Source: Podospora pseudoanserina
Taxonomy: Eukaryota > Ascomycota > Sordariomycetes > Sordariales > Podosporaceae
Length of the DNA: 64,000 nucleotides
Reading direction: 5' to 3'
Assembly (NCBI RefSeq): GCF_035222485.1
Contig: NC_085920.1
Location: forward strand, 4,836,001-4,900,000
Shown here: positions 33,430-44,581 of the stretch, one piece after another
Layout: each line of letters begins with the position of its first letter
Position numbering within the stretch: the stretch's first letter is position 1
The notes under the pieces: model-generated
What the model saw: only the letters and a program-made list of their open reading frames with translations
What the model was told of the DNA's origin: nothing
Database searches by the model: none
Made by a program: the position numbers and the translations under genes

Positions 33430-34291
33430 CTACCTCCTCGCCTTGCCCCTCTTGGGTTGGCCAGCTTCCTATTTCTTGCCTTTCCTCTTTCTGGGGCCCC
33501 CTTGCGGGGTCGAGGGTCCGTCTACGAGCACAGGCTCATCAGCACTGCTAGTGCTGGGTCTGGTGTTGGACTTTTCCGACTCAGTATCCAGCTCCTTCAT
33601 GAACTCAGTCTGAATGGTGGCACGGCGCTTCTCCCACCATTCCTTCTCCTTGTCGGCTTGGGCCTCGATCTCGTCGAGTCTGTCGCGGAGGACCTTGTTG
33701 GCGGCAATTTCGTTGGCGGACTGGAAGATGATTTGGCCCCATCCTGGTACAAGAGCATTGGCCTGGTCATGTCAATCAGCGAGTGTTCCAAACAAAATGG
33801 CAGGCTGGGTCTGAAGCATACCTCCATCACCACATCACGAAGCTCGTCCTCCATCTCCTTCTCGGCGCGCTGGAACCTTTGCCACAAGTCATCGCCCACA
33901 CTTCCGCGCTGCAGGAGAGAGCTGCAGGCCGCTTTCGCTGTTCTAATTTGGATGATGCGGTTGATATCCTCCACGGCGCGGCGCAAAAGCGCAGCTCTGA
34001 TGACGCTGTCTGGGATCCTAGGTGCCTTCTCTGAGCCCTCCTCAGGTTCCATGTGCAGAAGAGAGAGGTAGATGTTGCGTTGGAGATGCGGGCCGAACCA
34101 TGGCGCAAGGTTGGCGCTTTGGACTGGAGAAGACACAGTTAGCAGTCGATTGGGATGTATGCGCAGCAGAACAGGACCAACGTACGAGCTTTCCTCCTCC
34201 GGTAGACTGTTGAGAATGTGACAAATGTGCCAGCCAAGACGGCCAGGTAGGCCAGCGGGAGCAGGAGGCCCCGCCAATTGATGCCGAACAT
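33430..34291 (-). CDS. sec66: ER translocation protein Sec66 (Sec71)
   Basis: Three exons (34291-34195, 34123-33822, 33762-33430) encode 243 residues. Sec66 is a non-essential subunit of the Sec62/Sec63 complex that helps post-translational import of proteins into the ER. The short lumenal N-terminus MFGINWRG is followed by one membrane segment (LLLPLAYLAVLAGTFVTFST) and the basic stop YRRRKA. The cytosolic part holds the family core: LAPWFGPHLQRNIYLSLLHM, VIRAALLRRAVEDINRIIQI and LLQRGSVGDDLWQRFQRAEK, then QIIFQSANEIAANKVL. The tail is polar and Lys/Arg-rich (GPRKRKGKKQ), in keeping with fungal orthologues. It diverges from npl4, another ER-linked protein-quality gene. Confidence 0.93.
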
Positions 34292-35033
34292 GGTTCCTAG
34301 GGTGCGATATCGACGATGGTGTTTCGGCGGATTGGCAAGTGAGTGTGGTGGTGTGTTGGCGGTTGTCGCTACCGATGCAATCGATTGACTGCGCACAAAA
34401 GAGGATCTCGGGGAAAGACCAGAAGATTCTACCGTGGCCTGGTGTGTGACACTTTTTCCTCTGGGTTTGGTGCAGCTCGGGTGGCTGTAGAGGCTGAAGG
34501 CACAGTGAGCCGAAAGAACAGCTTGACAAACTCCACGTCAACGTGAATTTCGGGGTGCCCGCGTTCCGCATCGGCTGGGGTTAGGTGGCTTCTCAGCCTG
34601 CCAAGCTTTTCTCCCGGCAGGCAAAGACCATCTCTGTTTTAAAATGCCGCTTCCGTAATCAGCAATATGTGGAGTAGAGGGGCAACCTTGCTGGACCTTG
34701 TCGGCCTTCAACTCCCAGGCATGAGTGAATGACGAAGGCCTGAACAGCTGCCACAGCGCCACGGGAGGACCATCAGAGAGAGCTTCCCCTCCATCCGAGC
34801 TTTCACCAAACCCCAGTTTAGGATTCTAGTTCTTACACTACAATATTTTAAACTATTCAAGCTTCTCATAAAGCTTATTCCTCTTCATATTCACACGGAG
34901 GTCCGCGTGGATCCGTGAAGCGACCCCCACTGCTCCAACTGCTCTTCACTGGTTTGCCTCCCAAAGCTGCCATCAACTTGATCTACCCACATCAATTCTT
35001 CCCACCGTCCCAAGCAAACAGCAAACAATCCCG
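34292..35033. promoter_or_regulatory. Divergent promoter region, sec66 and npl4
   Basis: A 0.74-kb gap between divergent start codons of sec66 and npl4. Both products act at the ER in import and degradation, so shared regulation is possible, but I could not identify a specific element. Confidence 0.45.
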
Positions 35034-37093
35034 ATGCTTCTCCGGTTGCGAACGCCTGATGGCATGATCCGCCTGACGGTGGAAAAGAGCAACACCTTCA
35101 AACAACTCGCTGAGCAGCTGTTACCTCAGCTCCCCTCGACAGTCGACCCTCAAACCATCCGGCTCTCCCCCCAGCCCAGCGGTGCCGAGTCGAAGCTCCT
35201 CTCTGAGATTGCAAAGTACAAGTTGGAACAGATAGGTTTAAAGTAAGGCAGCTTGGCGTATTTCGACTAGTAGGCTTACTGACATCTCCGGAACAGCCAT
35301 GGAGACCTTGTGTTTGTCAGTTACAAGCAACAGGATGCTGTTGCAGATGGCAACGCAAACGGCGATGCGTCCGCTCCAACCCTTCTCGCAAAGACAGCGC
35401 GTCTCAACGGAAAGCCGATTCTCCCCACAGAGGACCATCCCATCGACCCACCACCATCCATCGACACCGAGGTGAAACACATCAAGAACCCCTGGGAGGT
35501 TGTGAAGCAGTCCCCTCTTGACGATAGACTGGACAAGAAGGATGGCAAGATTCCACGAGGGAAGGATGCCAAAATGTGCCGTCACGGACCCAAGGGGATG
35601 TGCGACTACTGCACACCGTTGGACCCTTTCAACCAAACATATCTCGACGAAAAGAAGATCAAGTACATGTCGGTACACGCTTACATGCGCAAGACGAACT
35701 CGGCGACAAACAAGCCCGAGCTGGGGAGCTCGTTTATTCCTCCTCTTGTCGAGCCGTACTACAGAGTCAAGCGCGACTGCCCATCAGGACATCCACAGTG
35801 GCCGGAAGGCATCTGCACCAAATGCCAACCCAGTGCCATCATTCTTCAGCCTCAAACTTTCCGCATGGTGGATCACGTCGAGTTCGCTTCTCCGGGCATC
35901 ATCGACAAGTTTCTTGACGCTTGGCGCCGGACAGGGGCACAACGGTTAGGCATCCTCTATGGTCGGTATATGGAGTATGAGGTTGTGCCATTGGGAATCA
36001 AAGCGGTGGTTGAGGCCATCTATGAGCCTCCACAGATCGATGAAGTTGATGGTGTCTCGCTCAATGCTTGGGAAAATGAGCAAGAGATCAACCAGATCGC
36101 CAAGTTCTGCGGTCTTGAGCAGGTTGGTGTAATCTGGACTGATCTTTTGGACGCCGGCAAGGGCGATGGCAGTGCCGTATGCAAACGACACGCAGACTCA
36201 TACTTCCTCGCCTCTCAGGAGGTTTGCTTTGCTGCTCGGATGCAGGCTCAGCACCCCAAGCCATCCAAGTGGAGTGATGCAGGACGCTTTGGCTCCAATT
36301 TCGTCACTTGTGTCGTCTCTGGTAACGAGCAGGGTGAGATTTCCATTTCAGCTTACCAGATGTCAAACGATGCGGTAGAAATGGTGAGGGCAGATATCAT
36401 TGAGCCTTCAGCCGACCCAACACAAATGCTGGTGCGGGAGGAAGAGGAAGACGATGGGTCTGTTAGCAGGACACGCTACATCCCCGAGGTGTTTTACCGG
36501 AGGATCAACGAATACGGCGCCAACGTTCAAGAGAACGCAAAGCCAGCATTCCCGGTCGAATATCTTTTCGTCACCCTTACCCACGGTTTCCCCGAGTCAC
36601 CCAAGCCACTGTTTACCGACGAGGGCTTCCCGATCGAGAACAGAGAATATGTTGGCGAGGCGCAACAACCTTCTGCTGTCGCCAAGGCTCTCAAGGTGAA
36701 CCAAAAAGGCGACAACAGGCTGCCTGTCTCGGACTTCCACCTTCTCTGCTACATTCACCAAATGAGCGTCCTATCCAAGGTAACATTTGCACGGCAAAGA
36801 GGTAGGATCAGTGGCTAACAACGTAACAGGACGAGGAGGCTTTACTCTGCAAAGTTTCTACCCATCAAGACTTGGCCGAAGCGTTCCAGTTGCGGGAGAC
36901 GCCAGGGTTCCAAACCCTTAAGATGATCCTTGAATCCACTGGTGAGAGACTCCCCAAACGCTCCCGATACTCTGACGACATTGCCAGTTCTCCCGCTGCA
37001 TCTGCGTCTGGTCGCAAGTCTAAGAGGGACGACACCGGAGAACCACTTGCTAAGCGTTTTGCTGCTGTCAGGCTGAACGATACCCAACAATGA
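35034..37093 (+). CDS. npl4: Nuclear protein localization protein 4 (NPL4), Cdc48 cofactor
   Basis: Exons 35034-35242, 35297-36779 and 36830-37093 give 651 residues. With Ufd1, Npl4 recruits the Cdc48/p97 ATPase to ubiquitylated proteins in ER-associated degradation. The N-terminus is a ubiquitin-like domain ([20 protein letters not shown], about 1-80). The zinc-finger part has [13 protein letters not shown] and later [16 protein letters not shown]. An MPN-type domain follows ([40 protein letters not shown]) and then the C-terminal domain with [13 protein letters not shown]. The metal-binding signature of active MPN+ proteases is absent, as in other Npl4 proteins. The extreme C-terminus is basic ([20 protein letters not shown]), which may be a nuclear signal. 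Confidence 0.96.
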
Positions 37094-37508
37094 GTTTGCT
37101 CCTCATGGCCCGACAGGAGAGAGGAAAGACGATGCTTTTGGTCCGGGATACCGCGGACGAAAGCAGGGCTGTGTGGCTCCTAGAACCATGTCTCTCACAT
37201 CATTCAACTCGAACGTGGTGGGAGGGATGATCAGGGTGGAATACCGAGCGGTTAAAGAGTTTGGTTTGCGGTGGTTTAACTTGACCCACCACGGTATGGG
37301 GATAAATAATATAACCATAAATAGGCCGAATCAAGCACATTGATGACAGGGGTTTTTGTTCATGAGTCAGACATTGGGCATCTTCAATGGATAGATATCC
37401 GAGACCAAAAATCAAGCAAAATCCAAACGCCCCCCAAACAGCGGACATGTAAAAGCAGGTAACATCCAACCGAAAAAAAAAAGGCCCTTTTTTACCACTA
37501 TCAGATTC
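37094..37508. other. Intergenic region between convergent genes
   Basis: About 0.4 kb of 3' flanking sequence with an A-run near 37,474. No gene seen. Confidence 0.5.
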
Positions 37509-38584
37509 TCAAGAATCATACTCGGACCCTGTCACCACCTCGGCTTCTTTCCCACTTTTCTCCTCTTCAGGGGTTGCTGTTGGTTCAGAAGCCACCGGCG
37601 AGGATGGCTTCTTCTGACCCAAATGATGAGAAGCAGGGTGAACCATCTCCCCAAACCCGACGCCCCGGCCCTTCATCCACCTGTGCAGCGGCTTCCAGTC
37701 GACGCAGACGTTGGGCTGGGGGACCTTGACGCTGGGCTTGAGGGTGGAGTGATCGGTCCAGTGGAGGGTGTAGACGTTTGTGTCGGCGGTGCAGAGGACG
37801 AGCTGGCGGAGGGACTCGAGGCAGTGGTCGACGTGGGAGGTGAGGTCGGACCAGGTTTCGTTTCCGGGGGTAGTGGAGATGTCTGGGTAGTAGTAGGTTG
37901 GGTGGAGGTATTGTTTTATTCTTTTCTGGAAGAAGGGTCAGTTTGGCGCGGGGATAGGTGTGGGAGGGGGGAGGGGTGGGTGGTAAGGGGTGACATACCA
38001 GGCAATGTAGCGAGTGGCTCACTCCCAGACCGCCTACGTACCCGCCTCCCTCTCGACTGATGGAGACTGCGTTGCCGGCCTTTTTGAGCTCATCCTCGCT
38101 GAAGTAGATGAGGGTTCCGTCTAGGAGGTCATGCCAGGCTTTGTCGAGTTCGGGGCGGGGTTGGCCGAGGAATTTGGAGGTGTCGGGGTCGGTGTTCATG
38201 AATTTGTTTGTGTAGGTTACTGGGGCGGGTGCTATTTTCACTATTACTTATCATGATTGAAGGGGGGGGGGTATGAGGGGAGTACATACAAAAGGGGATT
38301 TTGACCTCGGGGTTGTCGCCTGTGGTTGGTAGTATTGGACATGTTGATGAGTAGCTCTTTGGATAGGAGGTGTAATGGTATGTGAAGGCGGCGGTTAAGG
38401 AGAGAATTACGGTCACGCTTGAGACGAGGAGAGTGTAGAAGCGTCTTTTCCAGATGAGAGATTCATCGACGTATGGAGGCGGAGGCGGGGTGAGAGACTC
38501 TTCATCGTGATCTCTTTGGTGGTTGGATGGTAGTTGTGAGAGCAGAGGTGTGTAGTGAGGCTTTTCGTCGAGACTGGTCATCAT
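37509..38584 (-). CDS. UstYa-like (DUF3328) membrane-anchored protein
   Basis: Three exons (38584-38290, 38240-37999, 37925-37509) give 317 residues. A cytosolic Pro-rich N-terminus (LTPPPPPYVDE) precedes one membrane segment at about residues 48-70 (YTLLVSSVTVILSLTAAFTY). The lumenal part has two HxxHC motifs: GVSHSLHCLKRIKQYLHP and HVDHCLESLRQLVLCTADTN, the signature of UstYa/UstYb proteins. Family members carry out oxidative cyclisation or related modification of ribosomal peptides (ustiloxin, asperipin, phomopsin) and of some other metabolites. A tail of about 60 residues beyond the core (ending VTGSEYDS) is longer than usual. The gene diverges from a small secreted-peptide gene 1.6 kb away; a functional link is inference. 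Confidence 0.88.
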
Positions 38585-40227
38585 CTTAAAGAGACTCGAT
38601 ATGTTTCTATGTGGGTTTTAGAAGATAACAGATAACCACTCAAGGACAGCATTCGTGTTGGCATTCTGCGGACTTGCGTTGGTTTTGGAAGGATCGAGAT
38701 CACGCCGATCATCTTTTCCCCTCTCCCCGTCCCCTCACAACATACATCATCCCGCAGAGGTCAGGAATATGGAGACGGAAGGCTAAACACACCCCGCTCT
38801 CCAAGCCAGCCGGACCTTTTGACGTTGGACGCGCTATCCCGTACGATGCGGGCTAGAAGTGCCGGGTGGTACGTTTATTTACTTCGGTATGTAGGGCTTG
38901 CTTTGGACTTCTAGACTTTTGACCCTTTGGAATGACCGGGGAGAGGTTCGGCCTGGCATGGGATATGAGAATGATGAGATGGAAGGAAGTTTGTGTTCCC
39001 ATGAACAATTTAAGTTGATATTTTCATTATGAGGAGAACCCCTTCCCTATAGTACCGCGTTCCTGGGCTTGGAGTTATTTTTGGTTCATGTTGTTCATCA
39101 TCAACTTCCCAACCTCGAGAGTTGATGGAAAGATGCTTCCAAAAACACTCCGATTTATGAGGTCCAGCCTTCATGTAAAGAAATGTCGCATTTACAACCT
39201 AGCTTACCTTTCCGAGCCGCAAGCAACTGTTCAGCGGAACAGGGTAGCTCTGTGGCTGACTTCTGTGCCGACGGTTCGCATTGTTTGGCTATGGGGTTGA
39301 GAAGTCCTACACTAGGTCTGATCGAATACGGGGTCATGGTCCGTGATTCCACGTTGCCATGTCCCATCGTGTCTACCGTTTCATTGACCCAGGCTCAGAG
39401 GGCTGGAAAAAGCGGTTCTTTGACGCAAGAGGAGATAGATTAACGGAGTATGGAAGCCCGGGTCGGTTTCTTTTTTCGAATCGGTATGCTTTGCAGTTCA
39501 ATTACGATTTCATCTTTCTTGGGATTCTGGACTCTTTTCTTGGGTCAATAATCTTCATCGGATTTTTGCTTGTGTAAGTGGTGTGTACAAGCTTGGCTTT
39601 CCCCAGAGAAAGCCTTCCAAAAGCATGGCGTAATAGGTCCCAAGAGTAAGCACTCTAAAAACACCACACCCTGAACACCGATCCAAGACCGCTGGTCCGG
39701 TGCGGATACAAGGACTGCCGCTCTTGGGTAGTTTTCGTGGCTGGCTCCTACAAGAAAGCACGCTTCGGCGAGCGCTCCTTGATGCCTATTTCACTCTACC
39801 TGCGGTCTTGTTGGCAGCCCACCTACCGAACCGAACCTCCGGCTTGCCGTGAGCCATTGGAACGCTTCCAGTGCAGAATCAGAAAGTGAGCGATATCCGA
39901 CTGCTACACTGGTGAAAGCGTGCTAGCCTCGGCAGTTTCGACTCCCTCAGAAGAAACCGTTGGATACTACCAGCCATATCCGTGAAGTCTAGGCACCTTA
40001 AGTCCTAGAGTGATTGTCTCGATCGAGGCCGAGATGTCTACTCTTGGCACGCTTTCGAGCTGATCAGTCGTCATGGATCCCAGAAAGGAGGACTTGAGGG
40101 GGTGTCAATCAATCCTGTGTGTTGTGGGCATAATAAGTAGAAGTCGAGTCCAGTTTTCGAATCCGGAATTGCCTTCTTACTCCGGTCCCTCAATCAACCA
40201 TCGCAGAGTCACGCCCAGTCCCACAAA
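38585..40227. other. Long divergent intergenic region
   Basis: About 1.6 kb between the UstYa-like gene and the secreted-peptide gene. Open frames here are short, conflicting and without recognisable domains. It presumably includes both promoters. Confidence 0.5.
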
Positions 40228-40533
40228 ATGAAGTTCACTGTTCTCCTCTTTGCTCTTTCAGCAATGATCGTGTCGTCTTTGGCGGCCCCAGTTCCCCAAG
40301 GAAAAATTTCTTACATTGGCCTTGATGTGCCAGATGATGCGGTTGAGCAATGTACGTTTTCTTGGGCCCCTTGTCTACTGCTCAAAATTCTGCCACCAGA
40401 CCTAACAAGAGGAATGATAGGCAAGATACCCAATGGACCAGGGGGCCCCGAGTCACGTCACAAGAGAGATGGCACAATGGAATTCGACGTTGACCTCTGC
40501 ATACTCAAAAAGAGGGCAGCTCGAGAGAGCTAA
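40228..40533 (+). CDS. Small secreted peptide precursor with Kex2-type sites
   Basis: Exons 40228-40351 and 40421-40533 (intron with GTACGT, CTAAC and TAG) give 78 residues. The N-terminus MKFTVLLFALSAMIVSSLAA is a clear signal peptide, probably cut just before APVPQ or after it. The mature part has two cysteines (42 and 68). Dibasic sites KR at 56-57 and KKR at 71-73 bracket the 13-residue segment DGTMEFDVDLCIL, with a short tail AARES. The intron is 69 nt and has no stop in frame, so an unspliced transcript would encode 101 residues. Possible roles: precursor of a Kex2-released peptide, small effector-like protein, or peptide substrate of the neighbouring UstYa-like enzyme. No homology is recognised. 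Confidence 0.65.
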   Translation: MKFTVLLFALSAMIVSSLAAPVPQGKISYIGLDVPDDAVEQCTFSWAPCLLLKILPPDLTRGMIGKIPNGPGGPESRHKRDGTMEFDVDLCILKKRAARES

Positions 40534-41699
40534 AGAAGAGCCAAATACAATGGTGAAATGTCACAGAGAAGGGGCGGGGGGGTGTTGAGTCGCGGGTGGC
40601 ACCGTGAAAACGGTGTTGTAGTACACTCCAGATGTACGTCGACACCCACATGCCGGTGGAGGAGGCCGTGGTAGAGGAGGCAGGCTCAGCCAGTCCGAAC
40701 ACTGTAGTATTGAGCCATATTAGTGTGATGTCGTAATCCAGATACCTCATTTTCTCACACGTACGACTCAAATCATTTTATCTCTGAACGTTCAACCCTC
40801 AAGACCACCGCTATATGATCGGCAATTTATGCAGGTGACAAGCAACTGTAGTGTCAGTTCAACAAGAATAGATCTTCCCCTCCCGTTTGTTCTTGAACGA
40901 CCATCGACATTCGGTACCGAGACGGCTGCAAAGTCTACGGGACACCTCTCGATTACCCGAGCCTATAGGAGGTCCAAACAGGCGAGATCTGTAATAAAAG
41001 AAGCTGCGGGCACTTTAGTTGCTTCGAGGAAACCCTTCACACCTTCTGTGCCGCGCATTGGTTCGGTGAAGCATAGCTATCTTGTTCACTCTTGGGTTGA
41101 TCAACCACATTCTGCAACACAACGTCAGCATACGACATATTAACTGATGCTTGAAATCCCATCTATCAGGTCACGGTCTCGGCCCCACTACCAGTCACAT
41201 CAACTCTGGGGGAGACACCCTCCCAGAGACCAGGATAGAGGGGTCACCAAGACTTCCAAGACGAAACGTTGTATATCTTTAAAATACTTGATGTATTCGA
41301 TCGAAACCAACCGGCGTCTCCGAGAGGGGTTTGTGCATGCTTGAGCAGATGTCGCGTGACAGCTTTCCAAATGCAGAGTCCCCGGATGATGACCCGGCAG
41401 TTGTGGTTGAAGCAATGGGTTATTAAGATAGCCAGGCTAGTAAGCAAGCTGTGGATTTCATGGCTGCCTCTAACTTGTGATAGAAGTCTCGAAGAAACTC
41501 AAGGATTCAAGGGCCTTTTCCATGTGGTTGACAGCCCCAATCAATGTAGTTCGACTTTTGTGCCGGTTTGATCAAAGTGAAATTGAAATGTCAACCTCCT
41601 AGATACTTCCATTCGCAGTGTTAGACCCCGTCATTACAGATAATCAACTTATCTCAGTGTAAAAGGCATCTAACCCCGCCCTCCCCCCTTTCCATGATT
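40534..41699. other. Intergenic region between convergent genes
   Basis: About 1.2 kb; no gene, strong repeat or RNA recognised. Confidence 0.5.
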
Positions 41700-43619
41700 T
41701 TAGTTACCAAGCTTCTCCGATAGCGAGTTGATGTAACGACACCTCTCAAACAGTTTCTCCCTCTTCAGCTGTCTCTTCCTCTCCTTGCAAGACCTGACCT
41801 TCATCTCCCCAACCTGAATGTTACCCCCATCGATAGGCATCTGCTTTAGATTTCCATCTCTCTGTTCCTTGTGAGCGGTCAGGCGAGTATTTCCTGTTCC
41901 CCAAGGCCCACCAATGACCAAAAGGCTCACGCTTTCAGGTCCATGGACAGGAAATGCCTCTGGCCATCGACCAAGCGTTTCTTCTACCTGCTGCTCGGGC
42001 TCGGCCGGTGATGGCTTGCCAGTGTATGCAAAGTTGATGAAGCTGCCGATAAACGCCCTCGACAACTTTTGGTCCTCATCTGTGATATTCCCTTCGGGAA
42101 AGAGATTGAAGAGATAGTTCAAGTCGCTCCCATGCGTGGCACCAATGTACGGCATGCCTGCGCCAGCAAACATTGGTGCCAACATGGTCTGGTTGAGTGA
42201 GTACAGATGAACCCCAGGGTATTCCAGGTCCAACCGCTTGCTTTCCTTGAGCATATCGCTACCAAAGTCGATGCTGGAACAAGTGAACTGCAGGTCCCTC
42301 AGGATCCGGGCGACTCGGAAGTAATGCACTCCAACCGTAGGATCAGACTCAGCCTTGCGGGCCTCATAGTCGGAAACCTCCTCCGCAAAGTCAGCTTCTG
42401 GGTAGAGTGAGAACAGCTTCTTATAGTCTTCATCGGTCAAGGCATGCGCCACTCCTTGGATGGTGGCTTTCATGTCATCCTCGGTCTGATAGGTAGGCGC
42501 GGGAGCGGTACTCAAGGCGCCGTCATCCTGAGCCCAACCATACACCAATGGAATTCCTTCAGTTCTTATTAGCTGGTTTTCCACTCTAAATCAAGTAAAG
42601 CACACACCCTTAACAAACTTCCCAGATTTGTATAATGTAGTCTGACGATCCGGGATCAAATCATCGTCAACAGAAGGAATGAATGTGAATAGTCCGAGAG
42701 GAGGATGATTGGCGGATGCATACTCCGCGGCCTTCCCCGTCAACTTCTCCAATGGAACTCCTCTCAAACACTGCAGTAACTCCGAGTCATCGGTGCTGGC
42801 GCACCCCAGAGTCTTTGCCACTTCTCGAGTGTGCAATTCAGTGACATCACTTGTCATGTTGAGTCCCGTGCCGGGAGGACCAGACATGCACCAAGCTTGG
42901 GTGAACGGGACGCCTCTTTCTCCCCCATAGGAGGTCAGAAGAAGCGAAGTGAATGTGCCTCCAGCGCTGAGTCCAAAAGAAGTAATCTTGTCGGGATCGC
43001 CTCCAAATGCTGCAATGTTGTCCTTGACCCATTGGAAACCAGCCAGCTGATCTCGCATGCCCACGTTCATCGACTTTTGGTCTTTGAGAATGGGCAGACG
43101 AGCAAAGCCAAAGATGAGAATGCGGTAGTTGAGAGCCACATAGATGACGGGCTTCTTGAGAGATGTAGCCAGCGTAAGCAAGTTTTCGGGATTGTAGTGA
43201 GGGTCGTATGCAGACCCCTTGACTACGCCGCCGCCATGAAGATGTACCACGACAGGTAGCTTGTCGTCTGCTGTTGTGCCAGCTGGTCTGGAAATGCGAA
43301 GGCTGAGGCAGTCCTCACTGATGTCCGGTGTATCCGCAAAGAAGGGGGGGACACCTGCTCTGTTCTGAGGGCAAGCCGGCCCCGGCGCTGAAGCGTCCAT
43401 CTCGCTGCCTTCAGGGGGAACGTATGGCTGAGGGGGTGCAAACCGACGATGACCAGAGGTATCGTGAGCATACTTGATGTTCTGAAAATGCTCGATGGAT
43501 CCCGATGTGGTGCCTCTGTAGGTGATCTTGTTCTTGGCAATGGCCACAATAGGCTCAGCAATAGCAGAAGCCGCAGTCAAGGCCAACAAGGCCGTTTGTA
43601 ATCTGGTTAGTAGAGTCAT
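41700..43619 (-). CDS. Secreted type-B carboxylesterase/lipase
   Basis: Exons 43619-42608 and 42556-41700 give 622 residues; the 51-nt intron (GTGTGT...CTAATAAG...GAAG) restores FVKG-IPLVYGWAQDDG. The frame extends upstream without an ATG; the chosen start gives MTLLTRLQTALLALTAASAI, a signal peptide. Family landmarks: EDCLSLRISRP, the oxyanion turn HLHGGG, FGGDPDKITSFGLSAGG with the nucleophile Ser, and a late GATHGSDLNYLF with the probable catalytic His. The residue before the serine is Leu rather than the common Glu of GESAGG. Such enzymes hydrolyse esters outside the cell or in secondary-metabolite pathways; the substrate here cannot be told. The C-terminus is basic and ends in SLSEKLGN. 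Confidence 0.9.
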
Positions 43620-44581
43620 GGCGTGAGTGAGAGGAGCTGAATCGTGTGCGGGAGGGCCACAATGGTTCCGGCCAAGAGACGGTAAAAAAAGAACACAGAC
43701 GGCCTCTGTGAAGTAGTTGATATGGGACTTCAAAAGAAGGCTGGTGTGTGGGGGGTTGAGATGTTGAGAATATGAATGTGGTGCTACATAAGATACCTAC
43801 CAGACATGAAGCAAATGGTTGAGGTGCGCATGAATAGTTAGGTAGGCGATCGGCAATCACGGCTTGCAGGAACCCTTCTGGCTCTGATGTGGTGTGATAT
43901 CGGTACTGGCTCGTGAACGACGGTCAAAAAACAGTGGAAAACATTTTGAGGATGCCGAAGGTGAAGCTGGGATGGTTGTCCAAAGGCAAGGTACTGTGCA
44001 GGAAGCATGCAGGGGAGCGGGGGCGGAGAAGGACCAAAGCTTCGAAGAATGTTCGACACGAACTGCTATCACGTCGAGGTAGGGTCGCCTCATGCGCACT
44101 TCCCTGATCTGCAGGCTGCATTTTGCCAGCCAAAGAGGAAGGGACGATGCCGTCTTAATTACCCCAGCCGCCCCATTGCAACCCATTCCCCTCCATGACC
44201 CAACACCATCACCATCCCGCCTCACCTGGGTAGTTCCCCGAATGGAGACGGCTATTGACCGCGGCGACCTCAGATCTTTACTTGAACGACATCTCGAGAC
44301 CCACCAAGCCCGAGGCTAGTTATCACTCCCACCCTACCGGGGCAATGATACAGACTTGTCTTTCAGCTGGCTCTGTGATGTAGTATCTTGAGTATGCCGG
44401 TAGTCATATGGGAGACTCGAGAGCTCTGTTTCGAGGGGCTGGAATTATCATAGTCGGTGTCGATGATGCATTTATCTATCCGGCCATCTCACCCGTTATT
44501 CCCATTTAAATCTACTCAGCATCATCTCTTACCACCTTCCTGAACAGCTCGATCATAATAGCCTCAATTTGAGTTTCCATC
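43620..44581. other. Divergent intergenic region
   Basis: About 1 kb between the divergent esterase and receptor genes; no gene recognised. Confidence 0.5.
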
